Source: an uncultured Bacteroidales bacterium
Lineage (GTDB): Bacteria; Bacteroidota; Bacteroidia; Bacteroidales; WCHB1-69
NCBI GenBank assembly: GCA_946413585.1
Contig: CAMKLG010000032.1
Location: 1-32,909, forward strand
Direction: 5' to 3'
DNA length: 32,909 bases
A model generated the notes under the pieces. That model was not told where the DNA came from. It searched no databases and saw only the letters and a list, made by a program, of their open reading frames with translations. Below, one piece after another: positions 24,648-32,757 of the stretch. The position numbers and the translations under genes are program-made. The first letter of the stretch is position 1; the number at the start of each line of letters is the position of its first letter.

Positions 24648-26069
24648 ATGAATAAAGCCAAATTAACCTGTATTTATCTGATTTTCGACATTTTAGCCGC
24701 ACTCATCACTTGGGTGGGGCTATATATTTACCGCAAGCATGTAGGCGAATCTGCCGATATGCAAACCATTTTCGCTTCCATGCGAGTGGATACCACTTTC
24801 TTGCTCGGACTTGCGCTGTATCCTGTCTATTGGTTGTTTTTCCATGCTTTTTTCGGTTATTACAACAAAATTTACCGCAAATCGAGATTGGATGAGTTGG
24901 TGACCACCCTTGGGGTGACACTGTTCGGCTGTCTTGTTTTCTTCTTTGCCTTCATCCTCGACGACATCGTCAATTCTCCGCACGATTATGTCAAATATTT
25001 GCTCTTCCTTTTTGTAGCACAGTTCATTCTGACGTATATTCCTCGATTGTGCATCACATCCCACATCAACAAGCGCATCCATAACGGAACAATCGGTTTT
25101 AACACCATCATTGTGGGACATGATGAAATGGCATTGAAAGCTTACGAAACGGTACTCAAGCAAAGTCGTCGCTCAGGACACTTTTTTGTCGGCTACATTC
25201 GTGTGGAAGAGCACCAGTCAGACTGTATGGAGGGGAAGCTTCCGTGCGTGGGGAACATTGCAGACCTCAGCCAAGTCATTGACAATCTGCACATTGAAGA
25301 AGTCGTGGTAGCTTTGCACAACGGTCAGCGGAAATACATCCAACAGGTGTTGGCATTGGCTCGCCGTAACCACAACCTGACCGTCAGCATGGTGCCGCAG
25401 GAACATGACGTGCTGATGGGAAGCGTGAAGACCTCCTCAGTACTGGACGAGCCTCTGATTTCCGTCACGCCCGAGTATCTGCCCACGTGGCAACGCTACG
25501 TGAAACGCGTATGCGATATTGTGTTTTCGCTGTTGGCCATCATCCTCTTGACTCCATTGTACATTTGCCTTGCCATCGGAGTGAAGCGTTCGTCTCCCGG
25601 CCCGATTTTCTACAAGCAAGAGCGAATCGGTTATTTAGGTAAACCATTCAATATCATAAAGTTCCGCTCCATGTGTGAGAATGCGGAAACCGACCGTCCG
25701 ATGCTTTCCTCCGACGACGACCCGCGCATCACACCATTCGGGAAATTCATGCGCCAATATCGTTTGGACGAGACTCCTCAGTTTTTCAATGTACTCAAAG
25801 GCGAGATGTCGCTGGTGGGACCACGTCCCGAAAGGCAATATTATATTGACCAGATCGTGGAACGCGCCCCCTACTACCAGTTGCTGCTCGGCATCAAACC
25901 CGGCATCACCTCCTGGGGCCAAGTGCGATTCGGATATGCAGAAAATGTCGATGAGATGGTTGAACGCCTCCGCTGGGACATCCTCTACATCGAAAACATG
26001 TCTATCCAAATGGACATCAAGATATTGATTTACACGGTGTTGATTATCCTGAAACGAGAAGGGAAATAG
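24648..26069 (+). CDS. Polyprenyl glycosylphosphotransferase (exopolysaccharide priming sugar transferase)
   Basis: A 473-aa protein of the WcaJ/WbaP type, which transfers a sugar-1-phosphate from a nucleotide sugar to undecaprenyl phosphate to start exopolysaccharide or capsule units. It has four N-terminal membrane segments (residues ~6-28, 48-70, 84-106, 114-132), a Rossmann-like CoA-binding-type region (150-260), a fifth membrane segment near 288-308, and the bacterial sugar transferase domain: SSPGPIFYKQERIGYLGKPF, KFRSMCENAETD, DETPQFFNVLKGEMSLVGPRPE and KPGITSWGQV. Other polysaccharide genes are not adjacent, so this is an isolated priming enzyme paired with a lipoprotein. The sugar is unknown. 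Confidence 0.94.
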   Translation: MNKAKLTCIYLIFDILAALITWVGLYIYRKHVGESADMQTIFASMRVDTTFLLGLALYPVYWLFFHAFFGYYNKIYRKSRLDELVTTLGVTLFGCLVFFFAFILDDIVNSPHDYVKYLLFLFVAQFILTYIPRLCITSHINKRIHNGTIGFNTIIVGHDEMALKAYETVLKQSRRSGHFFVGYIRVEEHQSDCMEGKLPCVGNIADLSQVIDNLHIEEVVVALHNGQRKYIQQVLALARRNHNLTVSMVPQEHDVLMGSVKTSSVLDEPLISVTPEYLPTWQRYVKRVCDIVFSLLAIILLTPLYICLAIGVKRSSPGPIFYKQERIGYLGKPFNIIKFRSMCENAETDRPMLSSDDDPRITPFGKFMRQYRLDETPQFFNVLKGEMSLVGPRPERQYYIDQIVERAPYYQLLLGIKPGITSWGQVRFGYAENVDEMVERLRWDILYIENMSIQMDIKILIYTVLIILKREGK

Positions 26070-26084
26070 GAAAACAAAAAAATG

Positions 26085-26092
26085 TATTTTTG
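26085..26092 (+). promoter_or_regulatory. Bacteroidota -7 element for DUF4290-ABC operon
   Basis: TATTTTTG matches TAnnTTTG, 31 bases before the DUF4290 ATG and just after the end of the glycosylphosphotransferase gene. Confidence 0.65.
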
Positions 26093-26123
26093 CGCACCAA
26101 AACGGAAAACTATATAACTACCT

Positions 26124-26798
26124 ATGATTGAATATAATACTAAACGTAACAAGTTAATTATCAGAGAGTACGGAAGAAATATCCAGAAACTGGTAGAAGA
26201 ATGTGTGAAGATTGAAGATAGAGACGAACGCACTCGCACTGCCTACGCTATCGTACGCATCATGAGCGATGTGGTCAACTCGAAGGAGAACAGCAATGAA
26301 GTCAACCGCAATAACGACGATTTTTGGAACAAATTGTGGGATCACCTTTACATCATGTCTGACTATCAATTAGATGTAGATTCTCCCTATCCGAAACCAC
26401 TGCCTGATACACGCAAGAAAGAGTTTGTAAAGCCCTCCTATAACAACAAAGTGCGCGTCAAGTTCCGCACCTACGGTACCAACATGCAAAATCTGATTCG
26501 AAAGGTGTCAGAATACCCTGAAGAAGTCCGGAAATCGTTTGCTCCTTCATTAGCTAACCATCTGAAAATGATGTATTTGACATACAATCGCAACTCTGTC
26601 AACGATATGCTTATCAGCCATCAGCTGGAAGAATTGTCGGATGGGAAAATCACGCTTCCTGAAGATTTTAACTATATTAATACCAAGGAGTTGTTGAACA
26701 TCGCGAATGCAAATCAAGCGTTCTATGTAGCTCCACAAACAAGCGGCAAGAAGAAAAAGAAGAAGAAAAAAAAGAAAAACAATAATCCTACTGTATGA
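26124..26798 (+). CDS. DUF4290 domain-containing protein
   Basis: A 224-aa cytoplasmic, helical protein. The opening IEYNTKRNKLIIREYGRNIQKLVEECVKI, together with NDDFWNKLWDHLYIMSDYQLDVDSPYP, is characteristic of DUF4290, a family nearly confined to Bacteroidota with no known function. The C-terminus carries a run of ten lysines followed by three asparagines, encoded by a mixed AAG/AAA tract, and could bind nucleic acid or acidic surfaces. The tract is a plausible slippage site. The stop overlaps the ATG of the ABC ATPase by four bases (ATGA), so the two are translationally coupled. In other Bacteroidota this gene usually lies near murA; that is not seen here. Confidence 0.9.
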   Translation: MIEYNTKRNKLIIREYGRNIQKLVEECVKIEDRDERTRTAYAIVRIMSDVVNSKENSNEVNRNNDDFWNKLWDHLYIMSDYQLDVDSPYPKPLPDTRKKEFVKPSYNNKVRVKFRTYGTNMQNLIRKVSEYPEEVRKSFAPSLANHLKMMYLTYNRNSVNDMLISHQLEELSDGKITLPEDFNYINTKELLNIANANQAFYVAPQTSGKKKKKKKKKKNNNPTV

Positions 26799-27736
26799 AT
26801 ATAATTGATGTGCAGCATGTTACGAAACGATTTTCGAATCATGTTGCCTTGAATGACGTTTCCATATCCGTACCGCAAGGATGCGTTTTCGGGTTGCTTG
26901 GTCCCAACGGTGCCGGCAAGACGACCCTGATACGCATCCTAATGCGTATTTCATTCCCCGATGAAGGGCAAATTTTCTTCAAAGAACACCCTCTGCAATC
27001 CTCTGACACCTATGACATGGGTTATCTGCCAGAGGAGCGTGGTCTTTACAAGAAGATGAAAACGGGCGAGCAGGCCATCTATCTCGCTCAACTTAAGGGA
27101 CTTGAGAAATCGGATGCCTATAAACGGCTACGCGCGAAATTCGAGCAATTCGGCATCACGGATTGGTGGAATCGTCCTGTGGAAGAACTTTCCAAGGGTA
27201 TGCAACAGAAGGTGCAATTCATCACCACCATACTGCACAAGCCCTCGTTTCTGATTCTGGACGAGCCGTTTAGCGGATTCGACCCCATTAACGCCAACTT
27301 GTTGAAAGACGAGATTGCGCAACTCAAGAAAGAGGGAACAACGATTGTACTTTCCACGCACAACATGGCCTCTGTAGAGGAAATTTGCGACAACATCGCT
27401 CTGATCAACCGATCCCGCAAAATTCTGGAAGGTGATATTTTCGAAATCAAAAACCGTTTCAAGAAGAATTTGTTTTCTGTAGAAGTTTCCAATCATTCAG
27501 ACGATTTGGTTCAAAATCTTCTGAACCAACAATATGAGATTTGTTCACAAGAGCAAAACAAATATTACACTCATTTTGAAATCAAGATTCCTGAGGTCGC
27601 CTCGCCCAACGCATTGTTGCAACTATTCTCTCAATACGCTGATATTCATTCCTTTAACGAAATCATGCCCACTATGAACGAAATTTTCATCGAGCAAGTG
27701 GAACAAGCCAACCAGCAACAATCCCATGAAGAATAA
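26795..27736 (+). CDS. ABC transporter ATP-binding protein (DUF4162, NatA-like)
   Basis: A 313-aa ATPase with Walker A GPNGAGKTT (residues 36-44), signature LSKGMQQ (133-139), Walker B FLILDEP (153-159), D-loop SGFDP and switch His190 in STHN. The C-terminal ~100 residues form the DUF4162 extension typical of the NatA/drug-exporter type. It overlaps DUF4290 by four bases and the permease gene by eleven, so this is one tightly packed operon. The pair may export sodium, drugs or peptides; the substrate cannot be told from sequence. Confidence 0.94.
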   Translation: MNIIDVQHVTKRFSNHVALNDVSISVPQGCVFGLLGPNGAGKTTLIRILMRISFPDEGQIFFKEHPLQSSDTYDMGYLPEERGLYKKMKTGEQAIYLAQLKGLEKSDAYKRLRAKFEQFGITDWWNRPVEELSKGMQQKVQFITTILHKPSFLILDEPFSGFDPINANLLKDEIAQLKKEGTTIVLSTHNMASVEEICDNIALINRSRKILEGDIFEIKNRFKKNLFSVEVSNHSDDLVQNLLNQQYEICSQEQNKYYTHFEIKIPEVASPNALLQLFSQYADIHSFNEIMPTMNEIFIEQVEQANQQQSHEE

Positions 27737-29057
27737 GACCTTTTTAATCATATCTCGTGAGTATTTGACTCGCATACAGAAAAAATCGTTCATCATCATC
27801 ACTATTTTGATGCCGATACTGCTGGTGGCCATGATCGTGCTGCCCGCGCTGCTCATGGTGATGAGTGAGAAGAAGCAATTCTCTAACATTCTGGTGGTTG
27901 ACGAAAGTGAGATTTTCATCAACAACTTTGTTGACAACGACCATTATGCCTTCAGCTATCGTTCCGGCGACATCGAGCAAATCAAGAAAGAGGCTTTCGA
28001 ACAAGATTATGACGTTGTTTTGCAAATCCTGCCCAACACACAGTCGCTGAAATCTAACATCTTCTACAAAAAAAACCTGCCTTCCGGATTACAATCGGCG
28101 GTGGAGAACCAAATGGACGACATCTTTTTCAACCAACTGCTCCGCGACTCCCTGCACGTAGAGCCCTCGAAATTCGATCAACTGAAGCAGTTGACCAAAG
28201 CGGAGGCGGTCACCATCCAAATTGACGACAAGGGCGGTGAAAAAAAGCACGACACATCCGTGAACCAGCTCTTCGGCATGGGTTGCGGCTTAGTTATCTA
28301 CTTCATTATCATCATGTTCGCCAGTCAAGTGTTGCGCGGTGTGCTGGAAGAGAAAACCAACCGTATTGTAGAGGTGCTCATTTCCTCGGTGAAACCCATG
28401 CAATTGCTCATCGGCAAGATTGTGGGCATTGCCCTGGTAGGTCTCACGCAACTGGTGATTTGGATTATGCTTTCCACGGCGATTCTCGTCGGCATCCAAC
28501 TGTTTGCCCCGAATCTTTTCAGTCCTGACACCGTGGAGACCTTGGCAGAAACACCCAGCGTGAACGTGCCTGACACCTCTTCGCTGAGCACCGCCCCGAA
28601 CAATATCTTCGAAATGATTCAGAATTACTTCTCCGTCTCTTTCGGCACGATTATCCTTTGTTTCATCTTCTATTTCATCGTCGGCTACCTCATCTATTCC
28701 ACCCTCTATGCAGCGACGGGGTCCGTCGTAGATAACGAATCTGATTCTCAACAATATACGATGCCTATCACACTGCCGTTGTTGTTAGCCATCATCTTCC
28801 TGCCGAGCATCTCCACGAACCCTGACGGAACCTTGGCCTTCTGGCTCTCCATGATTCCGCTCACCTCCCCCATCGCGATGATGATCCGACTGCCCTCGGG
28901 CGTGCCCGCATGGGAACTTACACTCTCCATGGGACTCGCCCTCGGCTTCCTGATCTTCAGCATCTGGTTCTCCGCCAAAATCTATCGCATCGGAATCCTG
29001 AATTACGGAAACAAACCCTCATGGAAGACGATTTTCAAGTGGCTGCGAGAGAAGTAA
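27726..29057 (+). CDS. ABC transporter permease (ABC-2 type, NatB-like)
   Basis: A 443-aa membrane protein of the ABC-2_membrane_3 class. It begins with the conserved cytoplasmic KTFLIISREYLTRIQKKSF and a first membrane segment at ~17-45, followed by a large extracytoplasmic loop (residues ~50-175). Five further hydrophobic segments follow, with FASQVLRGVLEEKTNRIVEVLISSVKPMQLLIGKIVG, a motif typical of NatB-like permeases. Its start overlaps the ATPase gene by eleven bases. No terminator hairpin with a T run follows, but palindromic repeats do. Confidence 0.92.
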   Translation: MKNKTFLIISREYLTRIQKKSFIIITILMPILLVAMIVLPALLMVMSEKKQFSNILVVDESEIFINNFVDNDHYAFSYRSGDIEQIKKEAFEQDYDVVLQILPNTQSLKSNIFYKKNLPSGLQSAVENQMDDIFFNQLLRDSLHVEPSKFDQLKQLTKAEAVTIQIDDKGGEKKHDTSVNQLFGMGCGLVIYFIIIMFASQVLRGVLEEKTNRIVEVLISSVKPMQLLIGKIVGIALVGLTQLVIWIMLSTAILVGIQLFAPNLFSPDTVETLAETPSVNVPDTSSLSTAPNNIFEMIQNYFSVSFGTIILCFIFYFIVGYLIYSTLYAATGSVVDNESDSQQYTMPITLPLLLAIIFLPSISTNPDGTLAFWLSMIPLTSPIAMMIRLPSGVPAWELTLSMGLALGFLIFSIWFSAKIYRIGILNYGNKPSWKTIFKWLREK

Positions 29058-29058
29058 G

Positions 29059-29122
29059 GGGGCCGTATTGCATACGCCCGGCTGCGATGATGCGATGATT
29101 GTAGGGGCGTATTGCATCTCCC
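29059..29122. repeat. Palindromic repeat cluster between ABC permease and NSS genes
   Basis: GGCCGTATTGCATACGCCC at 29061-29079 is a near-perfect hairpin, and GTAGGGGCGTATTGCAT at 29101-29117 is a second, decayed copy sharing the core CGTATTGCAT. The two copies are separated by a short GATGATGCGATGATT stretch. The layout GTAGGG + stem + TTGC resembles the repeats at 15591 and 15723, so they may belong to one broad family. Confidence 0.6.
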
Positions 29123-29174
29123 AACGGTTGTCGTAACCAATAACGGTCAAAGAACATTATTGATACAGAAACAA

Positions 29175-30521
29175 ATGGACAACAACGAACACAGAGGTTT
29201 CACCTCGAACATAGGCGCGATATTGGCGGCGGCAGGCGGTGCCGTCGGACTGGGCAACATCTGGCGTTACCCCTATATGTTAGGTCAAAACGGCGGCGGG
29301 GCATTCCTGATCGTCAACATGTTTTTTGTGTTAGCTATCGGCATCCCGTTGATGATGACCGAGTTTGTGATTGGTCGCCGGACGCAGAGCAATGTGGTAG
29401 GCGCGTACAAGAAATTGGAACGGAAGAAGGGGTGGGCCACCATCGGCTATTTCAGCATACTGGCGGCTGTCCTCATATATGCCTTCTACAGCGTGGTGGC
29501 CGGCTGGACACTCAACTACATCGTCTTGTCGTGTACCAACCGTCTGTCCGGGCTGACACCCAACGAGGTCGCCGATGCCTTCTCCTCTTTCACCGCGGGC
29601 TCGTTTTGGCCGTTGCTGTATCAATTCTGTTTCCTGATGCTTACGGCGTTAGTGATTTCCTTTGGAGTGCAGAAAGGCATCGAAAAGATTTCCAAGATTC
29701 TGATGCCAGTGCTCTTTGTTCTGTTGTTGCTGATGGTTGTCCGTTCATTGACGTTGCCCGGCGCGAAAGAGGGATTGCAATTCCTCTTCGAGCCCGATTT
29801 CAGCAAGCTGACCGGCACGGGCGTGTTAGGCGCGTTAGGACAGTCGTTTTTCTCTCTCAGTCTTGGCATGGGCGCGATGGTGACCTACGGTTCCTACATC
29901 CGCAAGGAGGATTCGCTGTTCAAGACGAGCCTGTGGATTTCCGTTTGTGATCTCATGGTGGCCGTGTTGGCAGGTGTGGTGATCTTCCCCGCAGTCTTCT
30001 CCTTCGGCATGGATCCCGCCGGTGGCCCGCAACTCGTCTATGTGGTGCTGCCCAATGTCTTCAACAGCATGCCGATGGGCGGATTGTTCGCCGCGGTCTT
30101 TTTCATCTTGTTAGGCATTGCCGCCCTGACCTCCACCATCTCCTTGCAGGAAATCGTCGTGGCCTTCACGGTGGAGGAGTTCCACTGGACTCGCCGCAAA
30201 AGTTCGATTGTCAGCATGGTCAGCATTTTTGTCATCGGCATTTTCTGCACCCTGTCGTTCGGGCCGATCAAACACTGGACGCTTTTCGACCGCACCATTT
30301 TCGACTTCTTCGACCTCGTTACCGCCTCCTACCTGATGCCTATCGGTGCCTTGGCGACGACCATCTTCCTCGGCTGGTTCTTCCCGAAAGTCGAAGTCAA
30401 GGACGAGATCACCAACGGCGGCGCACTGAAAGGCAACCTCTTTGAGCTCTATTACTTCATTTTGCGCTTCGTGGCACCGATTGCGCTGGTGATTATCATC
30501 ATTTCAGGAATCGTGGGATAG
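29175..30521 (+). CDS. Neurotransmitter:sodium symporter family (NSS/SNF) transporter
   Basis: From ATG 29175 the product has 448 residues, the usual bacterial NSS length, with about eleven to twelve membrane segments. The first helix carries the Na+/substrate-binding signature AAAGGAVGLGNIWRYPYMLGQNGGGAFL. Other family features are TEFVIGRRTQSN, the GMGAMVTYGSYIRKED loop and the segment IAALTSTISLQEIVVAF. Family members import amino acids or related amines with sodium; tryptophan or other hydrophobic amino acids are typical for bacterial members, but the substrate is not predictable here. The frame opens at 29112, but that segment covers palindromic repeats. The stop codon lies in a 19-bp repeat. 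Confidence 0.94.
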   Translation: MDNNEHRGFTSNIGAILAAAGGAVGLGNIWRYPYMLGQNGGGAFLIVNMFFVLAIGIPLMMTEFVIGRRTQSNVVGAYKKLERKKGWATIGYFSILAAVLIYAFYSVVAGWTLNYIVLSCTNRLSGLTPNEVADAFSSFTAGSFWPLLYQFCFLMLTALVISFGVQKGIEKISKILMPVLFVLLLLMVVRSLTLPGAKEGLQFLFEPDFSKLTGTGVLGALGQSFFSLSLGMGAMVTYGSYIRKEDSLFKTSLWISVCDLMVAVLAGVVIFPAVFSFGMDPAGGPQLVYVVLPNVFNSMPMGGLFAAVFFILLGIAALTSTISLQEIVVAFTVEEFHWTRRKSSIVSMVSIFVIGIFCTLSFGPIKHWTLFDRTIFDFFDLVTASYLMPIGALATTIFLGWFFPKVEVKDEITNGGALKGNLFELYYFILRFVAPIALVIIIISGIVG

Positions 30522-30553
30522 TTAGCAGTTAGTAGTTAGTAGTTAGCAGTTAA
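30519..30553 (+). repeat. TTAG-rich short repeat after NSS gene, copy of 20221-20239
   Basis: The first 19 bases, 30519-30537, are identical to the reverse complement of 20221-20239. The unit GTTAGCAGTTAGTAGTTAG then partly repeats (AGTTAGCAGTTA). It begins in the NSS stop codon and fills most of the gap to the next gene. Confidence 0.75.
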
Positions 30554-30568
30554 ACGAACTGTTTTGGG

Positions 30569-31408
30569 ATGAAGTATTTGTTGTGGTTTGTCGTACTTGT
30601 TTCCTTTATGTTGGGGGGCTCGTTGTGGGCGCAGCCGACTGAAAATGAAAACCCGGTTGGGGTGTCTGAACGAGTTGCCGGACCGTTTGATGATTTTTTG
30701 AAGTATCCTGTTAAATCACTCTTGATCAAGGCATCCACGTCAGGTTGTGGAGGCGGTGCGACGCAGCAGATTGAATATCGTCGATTGGGTCGCAAGTTTG
30801 TTCTGAAGGATTCCTATGAACGAATTTATGGTATAACGGTTTATGATGGAGGCGATTCGGTGGTGAAAAATTGGCCGACGCGTTGCTGGACTTTTTCAGC
30901 GGATGAACTGGAGACGCTTCTCCGCGACTTTAACGAACATTATGACCAGGCGGTTTCTTGGAGTCAGTTTGTCATTACCGATGCGGATTTAGACAAAATG
31001 CGAGATGCCCTCAGTGATTGGGATTTCGCTTTCGATTGCTCTCGGCGTGATCCAGCTTCCCGTCAATGGGCCCGCGACACGATTCTCCAAATCAGCGACA
31101 GTTTGCTTACCAGCATCCTGATGGTTCCGTCCAGTCCTGCATGTACATCTACTAGCGAATTGACCATCCAGCTTACCAACAGTCATGGCGAAAAACTGGT
31201 CTTTGAATGTTATGACGGGGATTGTCGTACGGGGACAGCTCCCTATATGATGCCTATTAAAATCAAGCAGAAAACACAAGATATATATTCCAGTTACGTG
31301 CCGTTCATGCAGTTTATCGCCACCTTGATGCCGAAGGACATGATTACCCACGAGAAATTTACCACTCACGAGCTCCTCTGTAAAGTCGCCCGCCAACTTC
31401 TGAAATGA
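30569..31408 (+). CDS. Secreted protein of unknown function
   Basis: A 279-aa product with a signal peptide ending near LWA|Q (residue 22) and no lipobox. The mature part contains GCGGGATQQIEYRR, several cysteines (near CWTF, FDCSRRD, PACTST, ECYDGDC) that could pair in the periplasm, and a mixed alpha/beta pattern. I do not recognise a family. No exact promoter was found in the 47-bp gap to the upstream gene, so it may be read through from the NSS gene. A promoter and the scar of an ATPase gene follow. Confidence 0.72.
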   Translation: MKYLLWFVVLVSFMLGGSLWAQPTENENPVGVSERVAGPFDDFLKYPVKSLLIKASTSGCGGGATQQIEYRRLGRKFVLKDSYERIYGITVYDGGDSVVKNWPTRCWTFSADELETLLRDFNEHYDQAVSWSQFVITDADLDKMRDALSDWDFAFDCSRRDPASRQWARDTILQISDSLLTSILMVPSSPACTSTSELTIQLTNSHGEKLVFECYDGDCRTGTAPYMMPIKIKQKTQDIYSSYVPFMQFIATLMPKDMITHEKFTTHELLCKVARQLLK

Positions 31409-31426
31409 CGGTTCGGAAAAATGTTG

Positions 31427-31434
31427 TATTTTTG
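31427..31434 (+). promoter_or_regulatory. Bacteroidota -7 element of the decayed ATPase gene
   Basis: TATTTTTG matches TAnnTTTG, 29 bases upstream of the ATG at 31464. It shows that the remnant below keeps its original promoter. Confidence 0.6.
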
Positions 31435-31463
31435 CAGTCTGAATCCTGGAAAAAAGTTGCATT

Positions 31464-31722
31464 ATGCTGCGTAGAAAAATTGACAAAGTATTCTTCGACA
31501 AAAAAAAGCAAACACGAACTTGATTTTGTTTTGCCCGCTGAGGAGGGCATTCAGATCGTGGAGGTGAAATCCGGAAGCAATTTCCGTCATCACGCATCCC
31601 TGGATTACGCTTTGGCGCATTCACATTCTATAATATCCGAGGCCATAGTGCTTTGCAACTCCAATGTGATGCTGGCTAATGGTATTCGCTACTTGCCGCT
31701 ATATATGGCTATGTTTTTATGA
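31464..31722 (+). pseudogene. AAA/DUF4143 ATPase gene with the middle deleted
   Basis: A promoter is followed by ATG 31464 and MLRRKIDKVFFDKKK, the typical first residues of Bacteroidota AAA/DUF4143 ATPases. The frame then ends with TGA at 31521. From about 31510 the reading frame shifted by one base continues as ELDFVLPAEEGIQIVEVKSG, and ends AIVLCNSNVMLANGIRYLPLYMAMFL. That is the usual DUF4143 C-terminus, with the nuclease-like ELDFV...VEVK motif. Walker A, Walker B and the DUF4143 core are absent. I infer a single internal deletion with a join in the A-rich tract near 31500-31512, removing several hundred codons. A 105-codon open frame from 31405 covers the C-terminal piece but includes the promoter and is unlikely to be the original product. 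Confidence 0.75.
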
Positions 31723-31795
31723 ATATTACTTCTATTTGAAATTATAAGATGTGGGAATCCGCGAAATCTATGAGAAAAAACAAAACATAAAAGAT

Positions 31796-32467
31796 ATGAC
31801 CTCAAAACTCTTTTTCCAAGCCCTGACAAAGTTCCTCGCCGGATTAGTGCTGGTGGGGGCGTTGCTGTTTGTGCCGGCGGGCACCTTCGCCTACTGGCAG
31901 GGATGGCTTTTCATCGCCCTGCTGTTCGGGCCGATGCTCATTGCGGGTGTGGTGCTGTTGCTCCGCCAGCCCGAACTGTTGCGCAAGCGGTTGGATGCCA
32001 AAGAGAAACAAGGGGAACAGAAGTGGGTGGTCGCGTTAAGCGGCCTGATGTTCCTCGCGATGTTCGTGGTGGCCGGCCTCAACTATCGTTTCCAATGGTG
32101 TCTGGTGCCGAATTGGGCGGTGTATGTGGCATCCGTGGTGTTCCTGATCGGCTACGCACTCTACGCCGAGGTGCTGCGCGAGAACGTCTGGCTGTCGCGC
32201 ACCATCGAAGTGCAGGAGCATCAGAAAGTGGTGGACACCGGGCTGTACGGCATTGTGCGGCATCCGATGTACGCCGCCACGCTGATCCTATTCCTCGCTA
32301 TACCCTTGGTTCTGGCTTCCCCGTGGTCGTTTTTGATTATGCTGCTCTACATCCCCATCATTGCCAAACGCATCCGCAACGAGGAGACCGTCTTGGAGCA
32401 GGGACTTGAGGGATACACGGAGTACAAACAGAAAGTTCGCTACAAGGTGATTCCGTTTGTGTGGTAG
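31796..32467 (+). CDS. Isoprenylcysteine carboxyl methyltransferase (ICMT) family membrane protein
   Basis: From ATG 31796 the product has 223 residues and about five membrane segments. The C-terminal ICMT/PEMT motif is clear: TGLYGIVRHPMYAATLILF, with the cofactor-binding RHP, followed by KRIRNEETVLEQGLEGYTEYKQKVRYKVIPFVW. Family members bind S-adenosylmethionine in the membrane and methylate small or lipid-linked substrates; bacterial substrates are mostly unknown. The open frame reaches 31751 with a GTG, but the ATG fits the start of the first hydrophobic segment better. Confidence 0.88.
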   Translation: MTSKLFFQALTKFLAGLVLVGALLFVPAGTFAYWQGWLFIALLFGPMLIAGVVLLLRQPELLRKRLDAKEKQGEQKWVVALSGLMFLAMFVVAGLNYRFQWCLVPNWAVYVASVVFLIGYALYAEVLRENVWLSRTIEVQEHQKVVDTGLYGIVRHPMYAATLILFLAIPLVLASPWSFLIMLLYIPIIAKRIRNEETVLEQGLEGYTEYKQKVRYKVIPFVW

Positions 32468-32484
32468 AGTGAATGAATTTTTTT

Positions 32485-32492
32485 TATTTTTG
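32485..32492 (+). promoter_or_regulatory. Bacteroidota -7 element in the 32468-32757 intergenic region
   Basis: TATTTTTG matches TAnnTTTG and is followed by a CAACC context. It could drive the small frame at 32545 or the secreted-protein gene at 32758. Confidence 0.5.
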
Positions 32493-32544
32493 CAACCGAA
32501 AGTTAGAAAAAGTGTAGCAGTAACACACAAAATCGAACTTTCCA

Positions 32545-32706
32545 ATGTGTTGTATGGAAATAGAAAGCCTCGCTGTCTATACGAAAAAATATAATCCTCG
32601 GTATCGAATGTGTTTTTCTATGCTCAACCTCCAGTACAACGGCGGAATGCTTAGCAGTCCCGCTCCATTGGCGGGATGGATGGACAAATGGATGGTCCTG
32701 TTTTAA
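32545..32706 (+). CDS. Possible 53-aa small protein
   Basis: A 53-codon frame begins 52 bases after a promoter motif. The product is methionine- and cysteine-rich (MCCMEIESLAVYTKKYNP) and has no recognisable domain or signal. It could equally be non-coding leader for the downstream secreted protein. Only the promoter placement supports it. Confidence 0.2.
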   Translation: MCCMEIESLAVYTKKYNPRYRMCFSMLNLQYNGGMLSSPAPLAGWMDKWMVLF

Positions 32707-32757
32707 GTCAAAGTTATTGTTATAGTCATAGTTTAAGTCAAAATAATCCTATAGAAA

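Noticed and set aside
26749..26783. Lysine-rich tract in DUF4290 as a sequencing error or frameshift
   Set aside because: The frame stays open through the tract and ends in a normal ATGA overlap with the next gene.
31405..31722. 105-aa protein as a functional small gene
   Set aside because: Its first 20 codons include the promoter element of the ATPase remnant and its rest is only the tail of a DUF4143 ATPase.
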